Origin: Mycolicibacterium arenosum
Lineage (GTDB): Bacteria; Actinomycetota; Actinomycetes; Mycobacteriales; Mycobacteriaceae
Direction: 5' to 3'
Length of the DNA stretch: 64,000 nt
NCBI RefSeq assembly: GCF_024320865.1
Contig: NZ_JANDBD010000001.1
Location: 558,001 to 622,000, forward strand
How positions within the stretch are numbered: position 1 is the first letter of the stretch; every line of letters starts with the position of its first letter. Under the pieces are notes generated by a model. The model was not told the DNA's origin. It was given only the letters and a program-made list of their open reading frames with translations, and made no database searches. A program made the translations under genes and the position numbers. Positions 33,787 to 41,946 of this stretch are shown here, piece after piece.

Positions 33787-33963
33787 ACGTCGGGATTGTC
33801 AGTCGCCCAACGCAATTCGGTTCGGCGTGTTCCGCGCGGAATGTGGCGCAACCTCACGAACCCGCGCTATATTCGTGATGGTTTCGGCGGAACTGTGCCC
33901 GCCCTACCCGAGAGGGCCAACCGGCTCTACTCGGTTACGGCGAGGTCAGAGGAGAGACCCGTT

Positions 33964-34182
33964 ATGTCCCGCACCGCCACCATCCCCGAGTACGAATCGC
34001 TGCGGTCGGCGTCCGCCCGCACCGGCTACTCGATCTACACGTTCCGCGAGAAAATCGCCAGCGGCGAGTTGCCCGCCTACCGGATCAGCGACAAGCCCGG
34101 CAGCGCGATGCGGGTCAAGGTCGCCGATGTCAACGCGCTGCTGCGCCCGGTGATTCCTGTGGAGATTCAGGCTGCGCGGTGA
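33964..34182 (+). CDS. Small HTH protein, probable excisionase
   Basis: A 72-residue protein with a MerR-type winged HTH of the phage excisionase kind (SLRSASARTGYSIYTFREKI, then a wing with GELPAYRISDK and KVADVNALL). GAGGAGAGACC precedes the ATG. It lies between int and the replication gene, the usual place for xis. A DNA-bending directionality factor is expected; a purely transcriptional role is possible. Confidence 0.75.
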   Translation: MSRTATIPEYESLRSASARTGYSIYTFREKIASGELPAYRISDKPGSAMRVKVADVNALLRPVIPVEIQAAR

Positions 34183-34318
34183 GTGGCCGCACACCAAAAG
34201 TCAACGCGCACATAACCGTAACGCGGTGATGCCGCACCAGCCGCGTGCTTGGCCTCGCCCGCGATGTGCCGGTGCGGCACCACTTCCAAGGACTCCCCAT
34301 CGCCACGAAGTAGGAGAC

Positions 34319-36076
34319 ATGACCGAGAATACCTCCCCCGGCGGCAACCGCGCCGATGCCGCCGCCGGGGCCACCGCCAACGGCCACCGCAGCCGTGCCG
34401 ACGACCTCCTCGCCGCCATGCCCGCCGAGTTCGGCAAGGCCACCGCCCGGCTGCGGCGGGATGGCGATGCGCACACCGGCGACGACGACGGCAAGACCGA
34501 CGTGAACGGCCTGCGCCCCGGCGACGACGGTTACAACCCGTACAACAGGCCGTCGGTCAACGCCAAGCACGCCGCCGCTGCGAAGGTGCAGGAGGCCAGC
34601 GAGAAACGGCTGCGACGGTGGGCGTCTCGCCGTTACCCGGTGCGGGCTCTCGATGGGCGCACCGAGCCGTGGGCGCGCGCACTCGCCGCCGACATCGCGC
34701 GCCGCAACGCCGGGCGCGATCCGGTCAAAGACACGCCGGACATGATGTTCAGCGGCGACAAGGCCGTGAACGCGGGCGCGACCGACGCCCACCTCGCCGC
34801 GCTGTCGGACCTGACGCCCGACGAGATCGGTGCCTTGAAGATCGAGGCGGCGGCGATCCGCGAGTACCACCGCGCGCAGGTGCGTCGGAAAGCGGCGGCG
34901 ATGGCGACCCCGCGCCACCCCCTGGCCGAGGTCATCCGCCACGTCTCCGACATAGCCAACGACCCGCCGACCGGCACCCTCATCGACGGGCTGATCTACG
35001 AGCAGACGGTCACCCATTGGGTCGGCGACGGCGGCACCTACAAGACGTTCACGGTGCTCGCGCTGGCGTGCTCGGTGGCGGCTGGGCGCGACTTCACCCA
35101 CCAACTGAAAGTGCCGCAGAAACACCCGGTGCTGTACTTCTGCGCCGAACGCCGCCACTACGGCATGGGCGCGGATGTCGCCGCGTGGTGCCAGCGCGCC
35201 GGGCTCGACATCGCCAGCCTGGACCTCCTCGGTTGGGACGACGTGGTGCAGTTGGCCGACGACGAGTGGATGGCCGAGTTGGTCGAGTTCGTGAAGGCGC
35301 GCGGCATCAAGCTCATCGTGTTCGACACCCAGCGCAAGGCCACCAAGGGCATCGAGGAGAACTCGTCCACCGACATCGGCGCGGCCCTGGCCAACGCCCA
35401 GAACCTGGCGATGAGGGCCAACGCGGCGGTCATCGTGATCCACCACACCGCGCGCGGCCAGGACCACGCCCGAGGGTCCAGCGTGGGGCGCGACGACACC
35501 GACGCGACGGTGGTGCAGAAGGCGACCGGGCCGAACGAGGCTGAGTTTCGCATCGACAAGCACAAGTCCGAGGCGACCGGCACGCGCTACCCGGTGAAGG
35601 TCGAGAAGGTGGGCGGGACGATGCCGCCCACCGAGGGCCGGGCCGGGTACGGCTACACGACCCTGGTGGCCACCGCGCGCGACCCGCTGACGATGGAGGA
35701 GACCGCCGACAAGGTGGCGGCGGCGCTCACCCAGGACGACAAGATTCTGGTGGCGGTCGTCAACGACGCCGACGACGGCCCGCTCTCGCCTGCGGAGGTG
35801 ACCCGCCGTGCCCAGGCGCGCGGGTGCCAACTCGGCAAGGACGCGGTGGCCACCCACCTGGCGAGGCTGGCCAAGGACAACTACGGGCGACTGGTGACCC
35901 AACACGTCAACCCCACCAACGGGCGGCGCACCTACTCGCCGAAGCCCGCAGCCGACGACACCGGCCCCACCGACGTGAGCGCCGAGGTGGTCGACCTGAC
36001 GGCGCGGAGGCGCGGCGGGAAGTCGGCGCAGACGGGCGCCCCGACACCGCCCGATACACCGCCGCCCGGCGACTGA
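34319..36076 (+). CDS. RepA-like AAA (RecA-fold) replicative helicase/primase-associated protein
   Basis: A 585-residue protein. Charged N-terminal 200 residues, then a RecA-fold ATPase of the RepA/AAA_25 type: Walker A GDGGTYKT (236-243), YFCAERRHYGMGADVAAW, Walker B-like LIVFDTQRKA and VIVIHHTARGQDHARGSS (motif 3). The C-terminal region resembles a winged HTH (LSPAEVTRRAQARGCQLGKDAV). GGAGAC precedes the ATG. Together with the iteron cluster immediately downstream it would initiate replication of the excised element. Confidence 0.85.
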   Translation: MTENTSPGGNRADAAAGATANGHRSRADDLLAAMPAEFGKATARLRRDGDAHTGDDDGKTDVNGLRPGDDGYNPYNRPSVNAKHAAAAKVQEASEKRLRRWASRRYPVRALDGRTEPWARALAADIARRNAGRDPVKDTPDMMFSGDKAVNAGATDAHLAALSDLTPDEIGALKIEAAAIREYHRAQVRRKAAAMATPRHPLAEVIRHVSDIANDPPTGTLIDGLIYEQTVTHWVGDGGTYKTFTVLALACSVAAGRDFTHQLKVPQKHPVLYFCAERRHYGMGADVAAWCQRAGLDIASLDLLGWDDVVQLADDEWMAELVEFVKARGIKLIVFDTQRKATKGIEENSSTDIGAALANAQNLAMRANAAVIVIHHTARGQDHARGSSVGRDDTDATVVQKATGPNEAEFRIDKHKSEATGTRYPVKVEKVGGTMPPTEGRAGYGYTTLVATARDPLTMEETADKVAAALTQDDKILVAVVNDADDGPLSPAEVTRRAQARGCQLGKDAVATHLARLAKDNYGRLVTQHVNPTNGRRTYSPKPAADDTGPTDVSAEVVDLTARRRGGKSAQTGAPTPPDTPPPGD

Positions 36077-36119
36077 GCGGGCTACAGCGAACATGCAGTT
36101 CACAGCGTTGGCGTCAAAC

Positions 36120-36420
36120 TTCGCGGCATAGCCACGAACTTAGCCACCAGTCCGCGAACACCTGGTCAGCGGCATTCCAAACATTAACCACAGAGGCGAA
36201 TCATGCGAACAGCGACCACCCGGCCCGCGTCGAATCAGCGTTTGCGCAGGTCAGAGGGGTGCAACTTCGCGGCACCGGGTCACCGCGAAGTGAGCCGCGA
36301 AACCGGGGTTCGCGGCATTCGCGGCAATGCCGATAACGCTGGTTTATGCCCTCTGACCTGGGGTTCGCGGATGTTCGCGGTTTTGCCGATGAACAGTTCC
36401 CACTTCGCGGGTGTTCGCGG
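36120..36420. repeat. Cluster of TTCGCGG iterons, candidate replication origin
   Basis: Eleven copies of TTCGCGG or its complement CCGCGAA occur in 301 bp, starting at 36120, 36152(-), 36266, 36283(-), 36295(-), 36309, 36318, 36364, 36374, 36404 and 36414. Three pairs are 9-10 bp apart (one helical turn). An 11-bp inverted repeat AGGTCAGAGGG / CCCTCTGACCT (36248-36258, 36349-36359) brackets the middle group, and CCGCTAT-AGGG-ATAGCGG (36423-36440) closes the region. The position just after the RepA-like gene supports an origin; a multi-site regulator target is the alternative. Confidence 0.75.
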
Positions 36421-36469
36421 CCCCGCTATAGGGATAGCGGGACGCACCCGAGAGGGCCGGTATTGGAGG

Positions 36470-36712
36470 GTGGCCGTCGAAACCAACATCGACCTGTCCG
36501 CCACATCCGGCGGGCGCGGTGACGGCGGGCGGGGCGGTGGACCGAACGGTGGCGGTGGACCGAACGGTGGCGGTGGACCCGGCGGCGGTGATGCAGGGCG
36601 GCGGTGGACCCTGACCACAGCACACCCGACCGGGGCGGTGGCCGCGAATTGCCCAGCACCGCAACGGCTTAACCCCGTAAAAGTCGGCATTCTCCTCGGC
36701 GCGGTTTGTTGA
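36470..36712 (+). CDS. Possible Gly-rich low-complexity protein
   Basis: An 80-residue frame from GTG 36470 with a repetitive centre (GGGPNGGGGPNGGGGPGGG) encoded by an 18-bp tandem repeat, then TLTTAHPTGAVAANC. The Shine-Dalgarno (GGAGG) abuts the GTG, which is poor spacing, and the composition is that of repeat DNA. Low-confidence gene; it may be part of the noncoding origin region. Confidence 0.3.
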   Translation: MAVETNIDLSATSGGRGDGGRGGGPNGGGGPNGGGGPGGGDAGRRWTLTTAHPTGAVAANCPAPQRLNPVKVGILLGAVC

Positions 36713-36716
36713 CAAG

Positions 36717-37217
36717 ATGTTGACCATGACGAACCGACTCGAAGCGCGGCACCGTGCCGAGCAGGCGGCGCGGATGAGTTTCACGGGGGCGACGTGGCAG
36801 GAAATCGCCGACGCGCTCGGGTACCGCAGCCGCCAGGCCGCGCAACTGGCGGTGAAGCGGTTGGACGACGCGGCCCCGGCTGAGACCGTCGAACAGGCAC
36901 GCGCCCGGCACGACGGCGCGCTGCAACTACTGCAACGGCGCAACTTCAGCCGCTACCTCCACGCCATCGAGGACGGCGACGACGACACCGCCCTCGGGTA
37001 CAGCAAGGAGCTACGGGGCATCGTCACCGAACGAGCCAAGATGGCCGGGGTCTACGCGCCCGCCCGCACCGAGGTGGACGTGAACGTGACCCACGACGCC
37101 ACCGCCATCATCGACCGCATGGAGTCCGAACTGCTGGCGCTGGTCGCCAACCGCCCGCCGCAGAACGCCATCGGCGGCAACATCATCGACGCCGCCGTTG
37201 AGGAGATCGAACGATGA
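36717..37217 (+). CDS. HTH-domain protein of phage-satellite type (possible small terminase-like)
   Basis: A 166-residue basic protein. An N-terminal HTH (RHRAEQAARMSFTGATWQEIADALGYRSRQAAQLAVKRL, recognition helix around SRQAAQLAVK) is followed by a helical central region and an acidic-basic C-terminus. DNA-binding HTH plus helical oligomerisation region resembles small terminase subunits, but the similarity is structural and weak. Start at ATG 36717 or 36726. The stop overlaps the next ATG (ATGA). Confidence 0.65.
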   Translation: MLTMTNRLEARHRAEQAARMSFTGATWQEIADALGYRSRQAAQLAVKRLDDAAPAETVEQARARHDGALQLLQRRNFSRYLHAIEDGDDDTALGYSKELRGIVTERAKMAGVYAPARTEVDVNVTHDATAIIDRMESELLALVANRPPQNAIGGNIIDAAVEEIER

Positions 37218-37705
37218 CGACCGTGACCCCCGAGGACACCATCAAGGCCGCGTCATCCATCGCGCGCGACGTGGCAGAGGGCGCGTTGTCGCCGACCGCG
37301 TTGCAGGACCAGGCTGTCGCGGAGTTGCGCGAGATGGTCGGCACCGTCGTCGGGCCGGACGACCCCGCATGGTCGCTGCAATGCGACATCGCCCGCCAGG
37401 TACTCGCCCTCGACGGCGTGCCCGCCGACGAACTGGCCGAGTGGTTGGCCGTCGCGCGCCAACGGGCCGGTGAAGCGGTCAGCACGCCCGCCCCTGCCGA
37501 CACCCCGCCTGACCCGGTTCCGCTCGTCAGCGTGGCGCACGACCCCGAGACGGTGCCGTCCGACGACGCCGACGACGCAGCCGTGCCGGACATCGCCGAC
37601 GAGCCGGCAGTGGTCGCCGTGGTCCACCCCGTGCCGACATCGCCCCGGCCCGACCACTACGACCCGACAGCCGCGTGGCTGGCGGGCAACACCCGACGGG
37701 ATTGA
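37214..37705 (+). CDS. Hypothetical protein of the element
   Basis: A 163-residue acidic protein, not recognised. The N-terminal half is helical (IKAASSIARDVAEGALSPTALQDQAVAEL); the C-terminal half is Pro/Asp/Val-rich and probably disordered. Translationally coupled to the HTH gene upstream (ATGA), which suggests related roles in regulation or packaging. Confidence 0.6.
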   Translation: MTTVTPEDTIKAASSIARDVAEGALSPTALQDQAVAELREMVGTVVGPDDPAWSLQCDIARQVLALDGVPADELAEWLAVARQRAGEAVSTPAPADTPPDPVPLVSVAHDPETVPSDDADDAAVPDIADEPAVVAVVHPVPTSPRPDHYDPTAAWLAGNTRRD

Positions 37706-37712
37706 CCACGCC

Positions 37713-37865
37713 ATGAAGCGCGCCGACATCGCCACGACCGCACGCCAACTCAGGCTGATCCTCGAAGCCATCGAGCGCGGGGAGTTGGAGGCCACCGCGA
37801 CCGAACGCGCCCGCCTCGAAGGCGCGGCGGCGGCACTCGATGCGATGACGGGCGACAGTCTTTAA
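37713..37865 (+). CDS. Small helical hypothetical protein
   Basis: A 50-residue protein (MKRADIATTARQLRLILEAI start) that would form one long amphipathic helix pair. It starts 7 bp after the preceding stop and shares the same codon usage, so it is probably the third gene of this short operon. Not recognised. Confidence 0.5.
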   Translation: MKRADIATTARQLRLILEAIERGELEATATERARLEGAAAALDAMTGDSL

Positions 37866-37898
37866 CCCAAACGGTCATTTGCGTTATACGATGGCGGC

Positions 37899-38588
37899 AT
37901 GACCGCACCCCGCACCCGCCGCCGTCGCGTCCAGACCGCGCCCGTCGGCACCGTCGTCGCCTACGTCCGCGTGTCCACCGAGGAGCAAGCGGCCAGCGGT
38001 GCCGGACTCGACGCGCAGCGCGCCGCCATCGCCGCCGAGTGCGACCGCCGGGGCTGGACCGTCGTCGGGTGGCACGCCGACGAGGGCATCGGCGGCGGCA
38101 AGGCCATCGACGCCCGGCCCGGCCTCACCGCCGCGCTCGACGCCGTGGAGTCGGCGCAGGCGGCGGTGTTGATGGTGGCCAAGTCCGACCGCCTGGCGCG
38201 CAGCCTGCCCACCCTGCTCGACGTGCTCGACCGCACCCAACGCGCGGGCGGCGTGGTCGTCGCCGTCGATGGCACCGTGGACACCAGCACGGCGGCGGGA
38301 CGGTTCACCACGCAGATCATGGGCAGCGTGGCCGAACTGGAACGCGGCCTCATCAGCGACCGGACCAAGGCGGCGCTGGCCGTCCGCAAGGCGCAGGGTG
38401 TGCGGCTCGGTCGCCCAACCACCGTGCCGCCGTCGGTGGTGGCCCGCATCGCCCGCGAACGCGCCGCGGGGGCGACGTGGGCAACCATCGCCGACGGCCT
38501 GAACGCCGACGGCACCCCGACCGGCCAGGGCGGGTCGAAGTGGTTCCCCAACACGGTCGCCCGAATCCACAAGCGAGCGGAGGCGTGA
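37899..38588 (+). CDS. Small serine recombinase (resolvase/invertase family)
   Basis: A 229-residue recombinase: catalytic S26 in YVRVSTEEQ, conserved KSDRLARSL and AELERGLISDRTKAAL, the long E helix, and a C-terminal HTH (VARIARERAAGATWATIADGLNADG). It has the size of a resolvase or DNA invertase, not of a large serine integrase. A promoter-like TTGCGT-TATACG stretch precedes it. It directly abuts the metal module; the sequence after its stop is also found beside the left metal copy, so it may have mobilised that module. Confidence 0.92.
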   Translation: MTAPRTRRRRVQTAPVGTVVAYVRVSTEEQAASGAGLDAQRAAIAAECDRRGWTVVGWHADEGIGGGKAIDARPGLTAALDAVESAQAAVLMVAKSDRLARSLPTLLDVLDRTQRAGGVVVAVDGTVDTSTAAGRFTTQIMGSVAELERGLISDRTKAALAVRKAQGVRLGRPTTVPPSVVARIARERAAGATWATIADGLNADGTPTGQGGSKWFPNTVARIHKRAEA

Positions 38589-38675
38589 ACCTGCTGCCCC
38601 GAGAAGGAGACCGATGATCCCTGCGCACCGCTTCGGCGGTTGGTCGCCGTTGACCGTGCCTCTGCATAAAGCACA

Positions 38676-39326
38676 TCAGGAGTGGGGCGGTCCCATCATG
38701 CCGCCGGGTCCCATCATGCCGCCGGGTCCCATCATGCCGCCGGGTCCCATCATGCCGCCGGGTCCCATCATGCCGCCGGGTCCCATCATTCCTTGCATCA
38801 TCGCTGGCATTCCGTCGCGGACGAACCCGCTCACCTCTTGAGCGTGGGCGCGGATTACCTGGACGAGGTTCGGGTCGTCGGCTGTTTCCTCGGCGATCAC
38901 GCCCGTTGGGGTGAAGGTCAATTGACGGCGATAGCCTCCGGCGTTTCTGAACAGGGTTGGCAGCGTCGAACTCATGCACATGACCTCTGAACCTTGTCCC
39001 AGATGGCTGTACATGCTCGAAACGTGCGTTTGTAACTGTGTCGCCAGGTCCGGCGAGTTCGATTCGGTGATGGTGCGCACTCCACCTGGTATTTCTTCCA
39101 CCGTGCGCGTGATCTCATTGTGCCGAGCGAACATGTCCATATAGACCCGCATGTCGGCGGGACCGACACCCATCATCCCGCCGTCGCCGGGCCCGTTGGT
39201 GAGCCGCAGGCCCGGCGTCGGCGAGTCGATCATGCTGCGGATGACATAGCCCATGCCTAGGACACTGCCCGCCGCCAACGCGCCCAACGCGGCTAGCGCC
39301 GCTCGGCGGTTTATCAACTGCGCCAT
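38676..39326 (-). CDS. Met-rich exported protein of metal-resistance module, right copy
   Basis: A 216-residue paralogue of 31253-31828: twin-arginine-like start (INRRAALAALGALAAGSVL), VYMDMFARHNEI, SHLGQGSEVMCMSSTLP, then a tail of GPGGMM repeats. The tail is expanded relative to the left copy by an 18-bp tandem DNA repeat (38694-38783). GGAGG precedes the ATG. Together with the CDF transporter and CmtR-like repressor it suggests extracytoplasmic binding of a soft metal. Family name not known to me. Confidence 0.82.
   Translation of the reverse strand: MAQLINRRAALAALGALAAGSVLGMGYVIRSMIDSPTPGLRLTNGPGDGGMMGVGPADMRVYMDMFARHNEITRTVEEIPGGVRTITESNSPDLATQLQTHVSSMYSHLGQGSEVMCMSSTLPTLFRNAGGYRRQLTFTPTGVIAEETADDPNLVQVIRAHAQEVSGFVRDGMPAMMQGMMGPGGMMGPGGMMGPGGMMGPGGMMGPGGMMGPPHS
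38694..38783. repeat. 18-bp tandem repeat, five perfect copies
   Basis: CATCATGCCGCCGGGTCC is repeated five times head to tail (units starting 38694, 38712, 38730, 38748, 38766), followed by a degenerate CATCATTCC. It encodes the GPGGMM tail repeats on the minus strand. The paralogue at 31253 has a single unit, so copy number has changed by slippage or selection. Confidence 0.95.
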
Positions 39327-39348
39327 CGCGACCTCCGTCGGCAGGGGG

Positions 39349-39795
39349 CTACGGCCGTGGTGTAGTAGGAGACGTCGTCGTTGGCTGCTGACCCGGCCAC
39401 GGATAGTTCGGGCCCATCGTTCCGCCGGGGCCCATCGTTCCGCCGGGGCCCATCATTCCGCCGGGACCCATCATGCCTGGTCCCCACTGGCCAGATGGTC
39501 CCGTCTGGCTGGGCCACATCATCCCGGGCTGGTGATAGCCATCCCTGAAAGTTGCGGTGTTTCTTCCTATGAAGAACCCGGCGAAGAACACAACGGAAAC
39601 GATGAAGACGACACCGGCAACGATCCCCACCCAGGCCAAGATCGAGTTCGGCCTGCTGCGGCTGGCGTCGTATGGTGGCGACGCCGCAACGGCGCGTCGC
39701 TCCGCTGCCTCTGCGGGCGACCCATCGGACGCGGGTTCGTGAATGTCACTCATGATGGAATCGTCGCTCGCCCTGGATCCGGCGGGGTAGGGCAT
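39349..39795 (-). CDS. Single-pass membrane protein with Met/Gly-rich tail, right copy
   Basis: A 148-residue paralogue of 31851-32186: acidic polar N-terminus, one membrane helix (ILAWVGIVAGVVFIVSVVFFA), then a tail with GPGGMM/GPGGTM repeats. GAAGAGG precedes the ATG at 39795; an internal ATG at 39753 is possible. It sits 22 bp upstream of the Met-rich exported protein, with the same spacing as in the left copy. Confidence 0.78.
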   Translation of the reverse strand: MPYPAGSRASDDSIMSDIHEPASDGSPAEAAERRAVAASPPYDASRSRPNSILAWVGIVAGVVFIVSVVFFAGFFIGRNTATFRDGYHQPGMMWPSQTGPSGQWGPGMMGPGGMMGPGGTMGPGGTMGPNYPWPGQQPTTTSPTTPRP

Positions 39796-39884
39796 TTGTG
39801 CCTCTTCAATTGGGGCACAGTGCTGTCTTTTTCAGTCCGCGGACCGGCCAGAGCAGCGCGCTTGTCCTCCGTGGCGCGCTCCGT

Positions 39885-40544
39885 TCAGTCGTCGTCATTG
39901 TCATCGTCGTCCTCGACCAGTTCGCCCTCCCAGGCTTCTTTGCCTTCGTGGATGGCGAACGCGGCGATGACGAAGCCAGCAACGGGGTCGAGCCAAGCGG
40001 CGCCCGTGAGGGCGTAGAGCCCTACGCCGAGCAGCGTGGAGATGCTCAGCAGCACACAGATTCTCGTCTCAGCGGCGTCGGCGAGAATGAGGTTGTCCTT
40101 GAGTTGGGTGCCGACCTTCTTCTTGGCGGCAGCCAGCACCGGCATCACGATGATCGACGCCACCAGCAGACCGATGGCCAGCGGCGAGCTTTCCGGTTCC
40201 TCGCCGCCGATCAGGCTGCGGATGCCCTCGATGGTGACGTAGGCGGCGAGCAGGAAGAACGTGCTCGCGACCAGCTTGAGAGCGATGCGCTCCTTGCGTT
40301 CGTCGGCGTGGCCGTGGCGCAGCCGGGCCGACAGCCGGATGGCGACCAGGACGGCGGCGATGGACTCGATGGCTGAGTCGATGCCGAACCCGACTACCGA
40401 CACTAGGCCGGCCATCAGCCCGGCGGTGATGGCCACCGCGCCCTCGATGACGTTGTAGCCGACCGTGAATTGAGCAAGGCGAAGCCCCCGGCGAGTGAGC
40501 CGTTCGGTCTCGGCGGCGGTCAGTGTCGTGTCCGGTGTGCTCAT
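39885..40544 (-). CDS. CDF-family cation efflux transporter
   Basis: A 219-residue transporter with six membrane segments and the CDF hallmark GFGIDSAIESIAAVLVAIR (Asp in helix 2) plus LADAAETRICVLLS in helix 5. The C-terminal cytoplasmic domain is reduced to a short acidic tail (ELVEDDDDNDDD), shorter than canonical CDF proteins. It probably expels Zn, Cd or a similar divalent cation. Coupled to the upstream repressor by an ATGA overlap. The left module lacks this gene. Confidence 0.88.
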   Translation of the reverse strand: MSTPDTTLTAAETERLTRRGLRLAQFTVGYNVIEGAVAITAGLMAGLVSVVGFGIDSAIESIAAVLVAIRLSARLRHGHADERKERIALKLVASTFFLLAAYVTIEGIRSLIGGEEPESSPLAIGLLVASIIVMPVLAAAKKKVGTQLKDNLILADAAETRICVLLSISTLLGVGLYALTGAAWLDPVAGFVIAAFAIHEGKEAWEGELVEDDDDNDDD

Positions 40545-40906
40545 CGAGTCGTCCTATCGGTGCCGTAGGTGGGGCAGAGCGCGACGGTGTTGCCTGTCGC
40601 GGCGAGGAGGGTCTCAGCAGCGTCCAGCAGGTCGAGCAGCTCGGGCCGGGCCAGTGAGTAGAACATCTGCCGCCCCTCGGGGCGTCCGTTGATCAGTTCG
40701 CAGTCGCGCAGGCAGGACAGGTGCGAGGAGACCGTCGATTGCGGCAAGCCGAGCGTCCGCACCAGATCGACCACGCGCGCCTCGCCGCTGCTTAGGTGGC
40801 GGACGATGGCCAGCCGGGTCGGATCGGACAGGCCGTGGAATAGGGCCACTGCCCCCGCCAAGTCCTCGCGTGACGCCGGAGGGACGCTGCTACTTTTCAT
40901 CGGCAT
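40541..40906 (-). CDS. ArsR-family metal-sensing repressor, CmtR-like
   Basis: A 121-residue winged-HTH repressor (LFHGLSDPTRLAIVRHL, VVDLVRTLGLPQSTVSSHLSCLRDCELI). The pair of Cys in SCLRDC, at the end of the recognition helix, matches Cys57/Cys61 of M. tuberculosis CmtR, and the Cys in VALCPTYG is placed like CmtR Cys102. This predicts Cd/Pb sensing. It should repress its own operon with the CDF transporter. An imperfect TCATCG-N8-CGATGA palindrome (40897-40916) overlaps the start region. Confidence 0.87.
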   Translation of the reverse strand: MPMKSSSVPPASREDLAGAVALFHGLSDPTRLAIVRHLSSGEARVVDLVRTLGLPQSTVSSHLSCLRDCELINGRPEGRQMFYSLARPELLDLLDAAETLLAATGNTVALCPTYGTDRTTR

Positions 40907-40916
40907 TTCACGATGA
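40897..40916. promoter_or_regulatory. Candidate CmtR-like operator
   Basis: TCATCG (40897-40902) and CGATGA (40911-40916) form an inverted repeat overlapping the start of the repressor gene. The location and size fit an ArsR/SmtB-family operator, but no experimental motif is matched. Confidence 0.4.
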
Positions 40917-40985
40917 TAGCTTTCGATCTAGATTAATCAACTTCTGCCGATGACACCGGCAGGTAGCGATGAAGCGAGGTATCCG

Positions 40986-41582
40986 GTGAAGCTCAACGCC
41001 ATCGAACGGGCCGCGATGAACAACCCCATCCGCGCCGCCCATCAACACCATCGGGAAGCGGCGTGGTTCCGCCGTCTGGCCGGTGGCGACCTCGCGGGCC
41101 AGGACGTGCTCGAAGTCGGGTGCGGACGCGGAGTCGGGGCCGAGGTCATCCTCGACCGCCTCCACGCAAGCCGTGTCACCGCGTTCGACCTGGACGAGGC
41201 GATGGTGGACCTTGCGCGCCAACGCCTGCACGGTCGTCCGGTGTCGCTGTCGGTCGGTGACGCCTGCGAGATAAAACAATCCGCCGCCAGCCAGGACACC
41301 GTGATGGACTTCGGCATCATCCACCACGTGCCGCAGTGGCAGGAGGCCATTGCCGAGATCGCCCGCGTGCTGCGCCCCGGCGGGCAACTGTTGTTCGAGG
41401 AGGTTCCGCGTCACATGCTCGACACGTGGGCGTTCCGCACCCTCACCGTGCACCCCAGCGATAACCGTTTCGACGCAGAGGAGTTCGCCGCCGAGCTGGC
41501 CCGTCACGGTCTGCACGGCACGGCTCTCATCGAGCAGCATCTCGGCGGAATGCTGTTCGTGGGTGCTGCTCGAAAGTCCTAG
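40986..41582 (+). CDS. SAM-dependent methyltransferase
   Basis: A 198-residue class I methyltransferase. Starts KLNAIERAAMNNPIRA, then motif I VLEVGCGRGVGAEV, acidic motif FDLDEAM, DFGIIHHVPQWQEAIAEI and RVLRPGGQLLFEEV. GTG 40986 with GCGAGG upstream is preferred because the family start (x-KLN-x-x-E) falls there; ATG 40950 is an alternative. Divergent from the CmtR-like gene, it may be part of the same metal cargo. Substrate unknown. Confidence 0.85.
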   Translation: MKLNAIERAAMNNPIRAAHQHHREAAWFRRLAGGDLAGQDVLEVGCGRGVGAEVILDRLHASRVTAFDLDEAMVDLARQRLHGRPVSLSVGDACEIKQSAASQDTVMDFGIIHHVPQWQEAIAEIARVLRPGGQLLFEEVPRHMLDTWAFRTLTVHPSDNRFDAEEFAAELARHGLHGTALIEQHLGGMLFVGAARKS

Positions 41583-41712
41583 AACCGGCCTCGGGGCACG
41601 TCCAGTTTCCCGACCTTTACGGGTTATCTTTTTGTTCCGCAACATGTTTCGTGACACACCCATGATCGCAGCCTCGACCGTCGGTGCACCGTCGGCGTCT
41701 ATTGTCGCCACT

Positions 41713-41946
41713 ATGCAGAGCACGCTCCTCCCCGACCCGACGGCGCTGACCCCGGCGCAGTGGTCGGGCCGACTGGCCGCATATCTGGCGCGCGGTCGCG
41801 GAAATGACGACCCTGATGTCTTGGCCTGTCGTGCTGCGTTGAGCTACTGGCGCACCCGCCGCGCCATCGACGCCGAAGCCGGTCAGATAGCACCCGGCCA
41901 CATCGACGCCCTGACGGCCTGCCTCCGCGCGGCGGTGGCCCCGTGA
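41713..41946 (+). CDS. Small hypothetical protein of the element
   Basis: A 77-residue protein (MQSTLLPDPTALTPAQWSGR start, ALTACLRAAVAP end), mostly helical, unrecognised. It begins the second phage-like block after the metal cargo. Its stop overlaps the GTG of the next gene. ATG 41644 is an alternative start. Confidence 0.55.
   Translation: MQSTLLPDPTALTPAQWSGRLAAYLARGRGNDDPDVLACRAALSYWRTRRAIDAEAGQIAPGHIDALTACLRAAVAP

Noticed and set aside
36203..36712. 169-residue frame through the iteron region
   Set aside because: Its N-terminal half is translated iteron DNA. Only the shorter Gly-rich frame from 36470 is kept, at low confidence.
38694..38783. CRISPR-like array from regularly spaced repeats
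   Set aside because: The units are directly tandem with no spacers and code for a Met/Gly tail. No cas genes are present.
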